Positions 52,201 through 64,000 of a stretch of DNA of 64,000 nucleotides are shown here, piece after piece. The notes beneath the pieces are model-generated. The model saw nothing but the letters and a program-made list of their open reading frames with translations, was not told the origin of the DNA and made no database searches. The DNA lies in the NCBI RefSeq assembly GCF_050948175.1, contig NW_027490399.1:62001-126000 (forward strand), given 5' to 3'. Every line of letters starts with the position of its first letter. Position 1 is the stretch's first letter. The stretch comes from Xylocopa sonorina. Taxonomy: Eukaryota > Arthropoda > Insecta > Hymenoptera > Apidae. The position numbers and the translations under genes were made by a program.

Positions 52201-55200
52201 CGCATTTACATCCATTTGAAGTGTAGACGTGGAATACATAACACTTCGCAAATCATATTACACCTTACCATGAAACATAGAAATGAGATGCGATATCGCG
52301 TTATAAGAAGCATTAGAACTGTATTGCTACGATACCTAGACATCTGCAGACGCTATTTCCTAGCAAGGAAGTGTCGCATTTACATTCATTTGAAGTGTAG
52401 ATGAGGAATACATGACACTTCGCAAATCATATTATATCTTACCATGAAACATACAAATGAGATGCGTTATCGCGTTTTAAGAAGCATTACATATCTATTG
52501 CTACGATACGTAGACATCTGCAAACGCTATTTCTTTGCAAGGAAGTGTCGCATTTACATTCATTTGAAGTGTAGATGAGGAATACATGACACTTCGCAAA
52601 TCATATTATATCTTACCATGAAACATACAAATGAGATGCGATATCGCGTTTTATGAAGCATTACATATCTATTGCTACGATACGTAGACATCTGCAAACG
52701 CTATTTCCTTGCAAGGAAGTGTCGCATTTACATTCATTTGAAGTGTAGACGAGGAATACATGACACTTCGCAAATCATATTATATCTTACCATGAAACGT
52801 AGAAATGAGATGCGATATCGCGATTTAAGAAGCATTACATAACTATTGCTACGATACGTAGACATCTGCAAACGCTATTTCCTAGTGTGGAAGTATCGCA
52901 TTCACATTCATTTGAAGTGTAGACGAGGAATACATAACACTTCGCAAATCATGTTATATCTTACCATGAAACATAGAAATGAGATGCGATATCGCGTTTT
53001 AAGAATCATAAGAACTCTATTGCTTCGATACGTAGACATCTGCAATCGCTACTTCCTTGCAAGGAAGTGTCGCATTTACATTCATTTGAAGTGTAGACGA
53101 GGAATACATAACACTTCGCAAATCATATTACATCTTACCATGAAACATAGAAATGAGAGGCGATATCGCGTTATAAGAAGCATTAGAACTCTATTGCTAC
53201 GATACCTAGACATCTGCAATCGCTACTTCCTTGCAAGGAAGTGTCGCATTTACATTCATTTGAAGTGTAGACGAGGAATACATAACACTTCGCAAATCAC
53301 ATTACATCTTACCATGAAACATAGAAATGAGATGCGATATCGCATTATAAGAAGCATTAGAACTCTATTGCTACGATACCTAGACATCTGCAGACGCTAT
53401 TTCCTAGCAAGGAAGTGTCGCATTTACATTCATTTGAAGTGTAGACGAGGAATACATGACACTTCGCAAATCATATTATATCTTACCATGAAACATAGAA
53501 ATGAGATGCGATATCGCGATTTAAGAAGCATTACATAACTATTGCTACGATACGTAGACATCTGCAAACGCTATTTCCTAGTGTGGAAGTATCGCATTCA
53601 CATTCATTTGAAGTGTAGACGAGGAATACATAACACTTCGCAAATCATGTTATATCTTACCATGAAACATAGAAATGAGATGCGATATCGCGTTTTAAGA
53701 ATCATAAGAACTCTATTGCTTCAATACGTAGACATCTGCAATCGCTATTTCCTTGCAAGGAAGTGTCGCATTTACATTCATTTGAAGTGTAGACGAGGAA
53801 TACATAACACTTCGCAAATCATATTACACCTTACCATGAAACATAGAAATGAGATGCGATATCGCGTTATAAGAAGCATTAGAACTCTGTTGCTACTATA
53901 CGTAGACATCTGCAAACGCTATTTCTTTGCAAGGAAGTGTCGCATTTACAATCATTTGAAGTGTAGGCGAGGAATACATAACACATCGCAAATCATATTA
54001 TATCTTACCATGGAACATAGAAATGAGATGCGATATCGCGTTTTAAGAAGCATTTGAAATCTATGGTTACGATACGTAGACATCTGCAAACGCTATCTCC
54101 TTGCTAGGAAGTGTCGCATTTACACTCATTTGAATAGTAGACGAGGAATACATGACACTTCGCAAATCATATTATATCTTACCATGAAACATAGAAATGA
54201 GATGCGATATCGCGTTTTAAGAAGCATTACATATCTATTGCTACGATACGTAGACATCTGCAAACGCTATTTCTTTGCAAGGAAGTGTCGCATTTACATT
54301 CATTTGAAGTGTAGACGAGGAATACATAACACTTCGCAAATCATATTATATCTTACCATGAAACATAGAAATGAGATGCGATATCGCGTTTTAAGAAGCA
54401 TTAGAACACTATCGCTACGATACCTAGACATCTGCAGACGCTATTTTCTAGCAAGGAAGTGTCGCATTTACATTCATTTGAAGTGTAGTGGAGGTATACA
54501 TAACACTTCGCAAATCATATTATATCTTACCATGAAGCATAGAAATGAGATGCGATATCGCGTTTTAAGAATCATAAGAACTCCATTGCTACGATACGTA
54601 GACAACTGCAATCGCTATTTCCTTGCAAGAAAGTGTCGCATTTACATTCATTTGAATCGCATACGAGGAATGCATAACACTTCGCAATGAATATTATATC
54701 TTGTCATGAAACATAGATACGAGATGCAATATCTCGTTTTAAGAAGCATTTGAACTCTATTGCTTCGATACGTAGACATCAGCAAACGCTATTTCCTTGC
54801 AAGGAAGTGTCGCATTTACATTCATTTGAAGTGTAGACGAGGAATACATAACACTTCGCAAATCATATTATATCTTACCATGAAACATAGAAATGAGATG
54901 TGATATCTCGTTTTAAGAAGCACTAGAACACTATTGCTACGATAGGTAGACAACTGCAAACGCTATTTCCTTGCAAGGAAGTGTCGCATTTACATTCATT
55001 TGAAGTGAAGAGGAGGAATACATAACACTTCGCAAATCATATTATATCTTACCACGAAACATAGAAATGAGATGCGATATCGCGTTTTAAGAAGCATTAG
55101 AAAGCTATTGCTACGATACGTAGATATCTGCAAACGCTATTTCCTAGCGAGGAAGTAACGCATTCACATTCATTTGAAGTGTAGACGAGGAATACATAAC

Positions 55201-58200
55201 ACTTCGCAAATCATGTTATATCTTACCATGAAACATAGAAATGAGATGCGATATCGCGTTTTAAGAAGCATTAGAACTCTATTGCTACGATACGTAGACA
55301 TCTGCAAATGCTATCTCCTAGCGAGGAAGTGTCGCATTCACATTCATTTGAAGTGTAGACGAGGAATACATGACACTTCGCAAATCATATTATATCTTAC
55401 CATGAAACATATAAATGAGATGCGATATCGCGTTTTAAGAAGCATTAGGAATCTATTGCTACGATACGTAGACATCTGCAAACGCCATTTCCTAGCGAGG
55501 AAGTGTCGCATTCACATTCATTTGAAGTGTAGACGAGGAGTACATAACACTTCGCAAATCATATTATATCTTACCATGAAACATAGGGATGAGATGCGAT
55601 ATCTCGTTTTAAGAAGCATTAGAACACTATTGCTACGATAGGTAAACAACTGCAAACGCTATTTCCTTGCAAGGAAGTGTCGCATTTACATTCATTTGAA
55701 GTGTAGAGGAGGAATACATAACACTTCGCAAATCATATTATATCTTACCATGAAACATAGAAATGAGATGCGATATCGCGTTTTAAGAAACATTAGAAAT
55801 CTATTACTACGATTCGCAGACATCTGCAAACGCTATTTCCTAGCGAGGAAGTGTCGCATTCACATTCATTTGAAGGGTAGACGAAAAATACATAACACTT
55901 CGCAAATCATATTATATCTTACCATGAAACATAGAAATGAGATGCGATATCTCGTTTTAAGAAGCAATAGAACACTATTGCTACGATAGGTAGACAACTG
56001 CAAACGCTATTTCCTTGCAAGGAATTGTCGCATTTACATTCATTTGAAGTGTAGAGGAGGAATACATAACACTTCGCAAATCATATTATATCTTACCATG
56101 AAACATAGAAATGTGATGCGATTTCGCGTTTTAAGAAGCATTAGAACTCTATTGCTACGATAGGTAGACATCTGCAAACGCTACTTCCTTGCAAAGAAGT
56201 GTCGCATTTACATTCACTTGAAGTGTAGACGAGGAATACAAAACACTTCGCAAATCATATTATATCTTACCATGAAACATGGAAATGAGATGCGATATCG
56301 CGTTTAAGGTAGCATTAGAACTCTATCGCTACGATACCTAGACATCTGCAGACGCTATTTCCTAGCAAGGAAGTGTCGCATTTACATTCATTTGAAGTGT
56401 AGACGAGGAATACATAACACTTCGCAAATCATATTATATCTTACCATGAAACATAGAAATGAGATGCGATATCGCGTTTTAAGAATCATAAGAACTCCAT
56501 TGCTACGATACGTAGACAACGGCAATCGCTATTTCCTTGCAAGAAAGGGTCGCATTTACATTCATTTGAAGTGTAGACGAGGAATACATAACACTTCGCA
56601 AATCATGTTATATCTTACCATGAAACATAGAAATGAGATGCGATATCGCGTTTTAAGAAGCATTTGAAATCTATGGCTACGATACGTAGACATCTGCAAA
56701 CGCTATTTCCTAGCGAGGAAGTGTCGCATTCACATTCATTTGAAGTGTAGACGAGGAATACATGACACTTCGCAAATCATATTATATCTTACCATGAAAC
56801 ATATAAATGAGATGCGATATCGCGTTTTAAGAATCATAAGATCTCTATTGCTACGATACGTAGACATCTGCAAACGCTATTTCCTTGCAAGAGAGTGTCG
56901 TATTTACATTCATTTGAATCGTAGACGCGGAATGCATAATACTTCGCATTGAATATTATATCTTATCATGAAACATAGATATGAGATGCAATATCTCGTT
57001 TTAAGAAGCATTTGAACTCTATTGCTTCGATACGTAGACATCTGCAAACGCTATTTCCTTGCAAGGAAGTGTCGCACTTACATTCATTTGAAGTGCAGAC
57101 GAGGAATACATAACAAATCGCAAATCATATTATATCTTACCATGAAACATAGAAATGAGATGCGATATCGCGTTTTAAGAAGCATTAGAACTCTATTGCT
57201 ACGATACCTAGATATCTGCAGACGCTATTTCCTAGCAAGGAAGTGTCGCATTTACATTCATTTGAAGTGTAGACGAGGAATGCATGACACTTCGCAATGA
57301 ATATTATATCTTATCATGAAACATAGATATGAGATGCAATATCTCGTTTTAAGAAGCATTTGAACTCTATTGCTTCGATACGTAGACATCTGCAAACGCG
57401 ATTTCCTTGCAAGGAAGTGTCGCATTTACATTCATTTGAATCGCATACGAGGAATACATGACACTTCGCAAATAATATTATATCTTACCATGAAACATAG
57501 AAATGAGATGCGATATCGCGTTTTAAGAAGCATCAGAAAGCTATTGCTACGATAAGTAGACATCTGCAAACGCTATTTCCTAGCGAGGAAGTATCGCATT
57601 CACATTCACTTGAGGTGTAGACGAGGAATACATAACATTTCGCAAATCATGTTATATCTTACCATGAAACATAGAAATGAGATGCGATATCGCGCTTTAA
57701 GAATCATATGAACTCTATAGCTACGATACGTAGACATCTGCAAACGCTATTTCCTAGCGAGAAAGTGTCGCATTCACATTCATTTGAAGTGTAGACGAGG
57801 AATGCATGACACTTCGCAATGAATATTATATCTTATCATGAAACATAGATACGAGATGCAATATCTCGTTTTAAGAAGCATTTGAACTCTATTGCTTCTA
57901 TACGTAGACATCTGCAAACGCTATTTCCTAGCGAGGAAGTGTCGCATTCACATTCATTTGAAGTGTGGACGAGGAATACATAACACTTCGCAAATCATAT
58001 TATATCTTACCATGAAACATAGAAATGAGATGCGATATCGCGTTTTAAGAAGCATTTGTAAGCTATTGCTACGATACGTAGACATCTGCAAACGCTATTT
58101 CCTTGCAAGGAAGTGTCGCATTCACATTCATTTGAAGTGTAGACGAGGAATACATAACACTTCGCAAATCGTATTATATCTTACCATGAAACATAGAAAT

Positions 58201-59819
58201 GAGATGCGATATCTCGTTTTAAGAAGCATTACAATACTATTGCTACGATAGGTAGACAACTGCAAACGCTATTTCCTTGCAAGGAGGTGTTGCATTTACA
58301 TTCATTAGAAGTGTAGAGGAGGAATACATAACACTTCGCAAATCATATTATATCTTACCATGAAACATAGAAATGAGATGCGATATCGCGTTTTAAGAAG
58401 CATATGTAAGCTATTGCTACGATACGTAGACATCTGCAAACGCTATTTCCTTGCAAGGAAGTGTCGCATTTACATTCATTAGAAGTGTAGAGGAGGAATA
58501 CATAACACTTCGCAAATCATATTATATCTTACCATGAAACATAGAAATGAGATGCGATATCGCGTTTTAAGAAGCATTAGAAAGCTATTGCTACGATACG
58601 TAGTCATCTGCAAACGCTATTTCCTTGCAAGGAAGTGTCGCATTTACATTCATTTGAAGTGTAGACGAGGAATACATAACACTTCGCAAATCATATTATA
58701 TCTTACCATGAAACATAGAAATGAGATGCGATATCGCGTTTTAAGGAGCATTAGAAAGCTATTGCTACGATACGTAGTCATCTGCAAACGCTATTTCCTA
58801 GCGAGGAAGTATCGCATTCACATTTATTTGAAGTGTAGACGAGGAATACATAACACTTCGCAAATCATGTTATATCTTACCATGAAACATAGAAATGAGA
58901 TGCGATATCGCGTTTTAAGAAGCATTAGAAAGCCATTGCTACGATACGTAGACATCTGCAAACGCTATTTCCTAGCGAGGAAGTATCGCATTCACATTCA
59001 TTTGAAGTGTAGACGAGGAATACATAACACTTCGCAAATCATGTTATATCTTACCATGAAACATAGAAATGAGATGCGATATCACGTTTTAAGAAGCATT
59101 AGAAATATATTGCTACGGTACGTAGACATCTGCAAACGCTATTTCCTAGCGAGGAAGTATCGCATTCACATTCATTTGATGTGTAGACGAGGTATACATG
59201 ACACTTCGCAAATCAGATTACATCTTACCATGAAACATAGAAATGAGATGCGATATCGCGTTTTAAGAAGCATTAGAAAGCTATTGCTACGATACGTAGA
59301 CATCTGCAAACGCTATTTCCTTGCTAGGAAGTGTCGCATTTACATTCATTTGAAGTGTAGACGAGGAATACATGACACTTCGCAAATCATATTATATCTT
59401 ACCATGAAACATAGAAATGGGATGCGATATCGCGTTTTAAGAAGCGTTAGAAAGCTATTGCTACGATACGTATACATCTGCCAACGCTATTTCCTAGCGA
59501 GGAAGTATCGCATTCACATTCAATTGAAGTGTAGACGAGGAATACATAACATTTCGCAAATCATGTTATATCTTACCATGAAACATAGAAATGAGATGCG
59601 ATATCGCGTTTTAAGAATCATATGAACTCTATTGCTACGATACGTAGACATCTGCAATCGTTATTTCCTTGCAAGGAAGTGTCGCATTTACTTTCATTTG
59701 AATCGTAGACGAGGAATGCATAACACTTCGCAATGAACATTATATCTTATCATGAAACATAGATATGAGATGCAATATCTCGTTTTAAGAAGCATTTGAA
59801 CTCTATTGCTTCGATACGT

Positions 59820-62800
59820 AGACATCTGCAAACGCTATTTCCTAGCATGGAAGAGTCGCATTTACATTCTTTTGAAGTGAATACGCGGTATACATGACAC
59901 ATCGCAATGAATATTATATCATATCATGAAACATAGGAGTGAGATGCGATATCGCGTTTTAGGAAGCATTAGAACTCCATTGCTACGATACGTAGACATC
60001 TGCAAACGCTATTTCCTAGCATGGAAGTGTCGCATTTACATTCCTTTGAAGGGAATACGAGGTATACATGACACTTCGCAATGAATATTATATCTTATCA
60101 TGAAACATAGAAGTGAGATGCGATATCGCGTTTTAAGAATCATTAGAACTCTATTGTTTCGGCACGTAGTCATCTGGAAACGCTATTCCCTAGCAAGGAA
60201 GTGTCGTATTTACATCCTTTTGAAGTGAATACGAGGTATACATGACACTCCATAATGAATATTATATCTTATCATGAAACATAGCAGTGAGATGCGATAT
60301 TGCGTTTTAAGAAGCATTAGAACTCTATTGCTACGACACGTAGACATCTGCAAACGCTATTTCCTAGCATGGAAGTGTCGCATTTACATTCTTTTGAAGT
60401 GAATACGAGGTATACATGAGACTTCGCAATGAATATTATATCTTATCACGAAACATATAAATGAGATGCAATATCGCGATTTAAGTAGCATTAGAATTTT
60501 ATTGCTACGATATGTAGGCATCTGCAAACGCTATTTCCTAGAGGGGACTAGTCTCATTTACATTCTTTTGAAGTGAATGCGAGGTATACATGACACTTCG
60601 CAATGAATATTATATCTTATCACGAAACATGGAAATGAGATGCGATATGGCTTTTTGTGAAGCATTAGAACGCTATTGCTGCGATATGTAGACATCTGCA
60701 AACGCTATTTCCTAGGATGGAAACGTCGCACCTCCTTCCTATTTAAGTGAATACGAGGTATATATGACACTTCGAAATGAATATTATATCTTATCATGAA
60801 GCAAAGAAATGAGATGCGATATCGCGTTTTGAGAAGCATTAGAACCCTATTGCTACGATATGTAGAAATCTGTAAACGCTATTTCCTAGCAAGGAAGTGT
60901 CGCATTTACGTTCTTTTGAAGCGAATACGAGGTATATATGACACTTCGCAATGAATATTTTATCTTATCATGAAACATAGAATGAGATGCGACATCGCGT
61001 ATTGAGAAGCATTAGAACCCTAATGCTTCGATACGTAGACATCTGCAAACTCTACTTCCTAGCAGGGAAGAGTCGCAATTACATTCTTTTGAAGTGAATA
61101 CGAGGTATACATAACACTCCACAATGAATCTTATATCTTATCACGAAACATGGAAATGAAATGCGACATCTCGTTTTAAGAAGCATTAGAACTCTATTGC
61201 TACGATACGTAGACATCTGCAAACGCTATTCCCTAGCATGGAAGTGTCGCATTTACATTCTTTTGAAGTGAATACGAGGTATACATAACACTCTACAATG
61301 AATATTATATCTTATCACGAAACATAGGAATGAAATGCGACATCTCGTTTTAAGAAGCATTAGAACTCTATTGCTACGATACGTAGACATCTGCAAACGC
61401 TATTTCCAAGCATGTAAGTGTCGCATTTACATTCTTTTGAAGTGAATACGAGGTATACATGACACTTCGCAATGAGTATTATATCTTATAATGAAACATA
61501 GGAATGAGATGCGACATCTCGTTTTAAGAAGTATTAGAACTCTATTGTTTCCAAACGTAGTCATCTGGAAACGCTATTTTCTAGGAAGGAAGTGTCGCAT
61601 TTACATCCTTTTGAAGTGAATACGAGATATACATGACACTTCGCAATGAATATTTTACCTTATCACGAAACATAGAAATGAGAGACGATATCGTGATTTA
61701 AGAAGCACTAGAACTCCATTGCTACGACACGTAGACATCTGCAAACGCTATTTAATAGCAAGGAAGTGTCGCATTAACATTCATATGATGTGCACACGAG
61801 GAATACATAAGTCTTCGCAATGAATATTATATGTTGTCATGTGACATAGAAATGAGGAGCGATATCGCGTCTTATGAAGCATTAGAACTCTATTGCTACG
61901 ATGCGTAGACATCTGCAAACGCTATTTCCTAGCAAGGAAGTGTCGCATTTACATTCCTTTGAAGTGAATACGAGGTATACATAACACTCCACTTTGAATA
62001 TTAAGTCATATCATGAAACATAGAAATGAGATGCGATATCGCTATTTAAGAAGCATTTGAATTCTATTGCTTCGATACGTTGACATCTGGGGACGTAATT
62101 TCCTAGAAAAGTCGTGTCGCATTTACATTCATTTGAAATGTATACTAGGAGTACATAACAATTCGCAACGAATCTTATAACTTATCATGAGGCATAGGAA
62201 ATGAGACGCGATATCGCGTTTTAAGAAGCATTAGTACCCTATTGCTTCGATACGTAGACATCTGCAAACGCTATTTCCTAGGAAGGAAGTGTCGCATTTA
62301 CATTCATATGATGTGCACACGAGGAATACATAAGACTTCGCAATGAATATTATATGTTATCATGAAACATAGAAATGTGATGCGATATAGCGTTTTAAAA
62401 AGCGTTGGAACTCTATTCCTACGATACGTAGACATCTGCAAACGCTATTTAATAGCATGGAAGTGTCACATTTGAATTCTCTTGAGTGAATACGAGGTAT
62501 ACATGACACTTCGGAATGAATATTATATCTTATCATGAAACATAGAAATGTATTGCGATATCGCGATTTAAGAAGCATTAGAACTCCATTGCATCGGTAC
62601 GTATACATCTGCAAACGCTATTTCCTAGAAAGGAAGTGTCGCGTTTACATTCTCTTGTGAGGAATACGATGTATACATGACACTTCGCAATCAATATTAT
62701 ATCTTATGATGAAACATAGAAATGAGATGCGATATGGCGATTCAAGAAGCATTATAACTCTATTTCTTCGATACGTAGATATCTGCAAACCTTATTTCCT

Positions 62801-62845
62801 AGCAAGGAAGTGTCACATTTACATTCTTTTGAAGTCAATACGAGG
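59820..62845 (+). repeat. Diverged edge monomers of the satellite array
   Basis: About 17 monomers still spaced close to 174 bp: GACATCTG-type landmarks at 59821, 59995, 60169, 60343 and 60517. They carry many private changes, such as GAAGTGAATACGAGGTATACATGAC and CGCAATGAATATTATATC in most, plus scattered indels (for example AGAATGAG near 60980). The 58-codon frame is broken in nearly every unit. They resemble type B more than type A in the CAATGAATATT and TTATCATG segments. The pattern is that of old, non-homogenised monomers at an array boundary. No gene seen. Confidence 0.88.
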
Positions 62846-64000
62846 TGTCACGTCCGGCGAAACTATTTTCCGTTGCTCCGGAGGCTTTACGACACGAGCC
62901 TATTTTTCGGTAATTCGGTCCGCGGGAACGCATTAAGACCGGGTCCGACAATTTCGGCTGACGCGACACTAGCGAAAGCACTCGCGATAATAAGGGAATG
63001 ACCCTACCTTTCGATGACTTCTCTCTTGATTTGTACGTAGAAACGGCGTGGAAGATCGTTCGCTGGGATCGTAGCGGATTTCGTTCTGTTGGCTGCTACG
63101 GAAATCTCGACCAGTCGCCAGCGAAGAGGAGGACGGCGGTCGGAATTCAGCGATGATGCTGAATGTGGCAGAATCGGCGTGATGTGTCGTGGCGTCTGGA
63201 TCGGAAGCGTCGACGGTCGCTTCGAAAAGCGGCTTCTGGACTGGTGCGAAGGCAGGTCGCTGGTATACGAGGACTCTCGGAACGCCCTCCAAATATTCAC
63301 GCACAAGTGATCGTATGAAATTCTTCCTACTCGCACGTCGCGTTCTTCGCAAACCGGAAGCACGATTCATTCACCAGGTTTTTCTGTACTTTCGACTAAG
63401 ATCTGAAGGATAGGCGGAGGTCTCAACGTCACAGAGCCGATTTCTATACTCCTTCAATTTGATGAAGAGCAACACCAGTTGTATGGAAGAACCCGTGGAA
63501 GAATTCGTAGTTACATGTAATGTTAAAAGTAGAACTAGTATTGTAAACACTAGATAAAATTAATGGATGTGGAAATAGTAGACTTGGTAAAAGAACTTGT
63601 ACTTGGATATAGTAAAAGTAAAAATAAAATATATTGTAGGTTTAAAGTATACAAGAACTGGAATTATTCTAAGACTAAGACTAAGTTAAAATGGAAATAG
63701 AAATACGATGCCTGAACCCCACATTGAGGTGGCTAACGATCTAGAACTAGAGGTTTCGACTCCTCGGTAGGAGATCTCGAGTCAGAGTGTGTGCTCTGGA
63801 GACGCGTCTCTGACCTCCTCGGTTCGCGGGGCGCTACGATCGCGGAGGCTCGCGGTAGGGAGATCGCGGTCCCGCGTGTGGGGGACTCGCGTCTCGAGGC
63901 GGAGAGCGCGCGGTCCAGCGAGTGGGGACTCGCGGCGCGTGGTGGGGCTAGCGGCGCATGCCGCTGGCCGGACGCATCTTACTTAGTGTAACTTAGATCT
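62846..64000 (-). mobile_element. Partial LTR of a second, related LTR element (cut by window end)
   Basis: The satellite stops at CAATACGAGG and the next bases are TGTCACGTCC, the same first 10 bases as the LTR at 25942. After that the sequence differs, but the architecture is parallel: an AT-rich stretch with many AGTAAAA/AATAAAA runs (63480-63700), then CTCCTCGGTAGGAG and GACCTCCTCGGTTCGCGGGGCGC (compare GACCTCCTCGGGTCGCGCGGCG at 26978) in a GC-rich stretch to about 63970. By analogy the element is on the minus strand and this is the left end of a 3' LTR or a solo LTR. Its far end and target duplication are outside the window. Open frames inside it have no recognisable domain. Confidence 0.75.

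Larger units (their letters stand above)
34960..59820 (+). repeat. 174 bp satellite array, right segment
   Basis: Same satellite, orientation and phase as the left segment. Subtracting the 9022 bp of element plus duplication leaves monomer positions at the same residue modulo 174 as just before the insertion. About 143 monomers. Type A monomers dominate from 36 to 54 kb; type B monomers reappear at 54.6-60 kb. Local higher-order repeats are seen at 870 bp (37534 and 38404), 2436 bp (36436 and 38872), 1740 bp (39100 and 40840), 348 bp (42382, 42730, 43078), 1044 and 870 bp (45886, 46930, 47800) and 2610 bp (47800 and 50410). No single dominant higher-order unit is present. The open frame runs longest at 41884-43269. 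Confidence 0.96.

Noticed and set aside
1..62845. CENP-B box in the monomer
   Set aside because: No TTCG....A..CGGG match in the consensus; the closest, TTCGCAAATCAT, lacks the CGGG part.
62969..63370. 133-codon minus-strand ORF in the second LTR
   Set aside because: Starts inside an LTR, no domain, overlapped by other open frames; not supportable as a gene.

Overview
The window is eukaryotic, almost certainly arthropod and most likely insect. It contains no host single-copy gene that I can support. It is a long head-to-tail satellite DNA array with a 174 bp monomer, interrupted by one nearly full-length Ty3/Gypsy-type LTR retrotransposon and bordered at its right end by the LTR of a second, related element. 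The insect inference rests on the insect-Gypsy style of Gag and Pol and a primer binding site matching the 3' end of a tRNA-Leu. The species cannot be named from sequence alone.

Layout: 1-25941 satellite; 25942-34959 LTR retrotransposon on the minus strand, flanked by the 4 bp duplication CTAG; 34960-59820 the same satellite resuming exactly in phase; 59820-62845 strongly diverged edge monomers; 62846-64000 (window end) a partial LTR that starts with the same 10 bases as the first element. About 309 monomers are present, all in one orientation. Monomers fall into two main types. In the left array they are arranged in irregular higher-order repeats: two tandem blocks with a 1218 bp (7-monomer) period, then multi-kilobase segmental copies at offsets near 3305, 6266 and 6960 bp. 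Because 174 = 3 x 58, one plus-strand frame stays open over many monomers and yields long spurious ORFs. I do not treat these as genes.

The retrotransposon (9018 bp) has LTRs of 1587 and 1585 bp differing at about 13 sites plus one 2-base gap, so the insertion is young. Reading on the minus strand from right to left it has: 5' LTR, tRNA-Leu-type PBS, gag, a textbook -1 frameshift signal (GGGAAAC followed after 6 nt by a stem-loop), pol (protease, reverse transcriptase, RNase H, integrase), an integrase C-terminal tail that runs through the polypurine tract and 97 codons into the 3' LTR, and the 3' LTR. There is no env. gag carries a frameshift; pol carries two nonsense codons and one frameshift, so this copy cannot make intact proteins itself. 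The catalytic residues are nevertheless still in place.

The setting looks like centromeric or pericentromeric heterochromatin: a homogenised core, nested recent duplications, a decayed array edge, and LTR elements in and beside it. That placement is inference.
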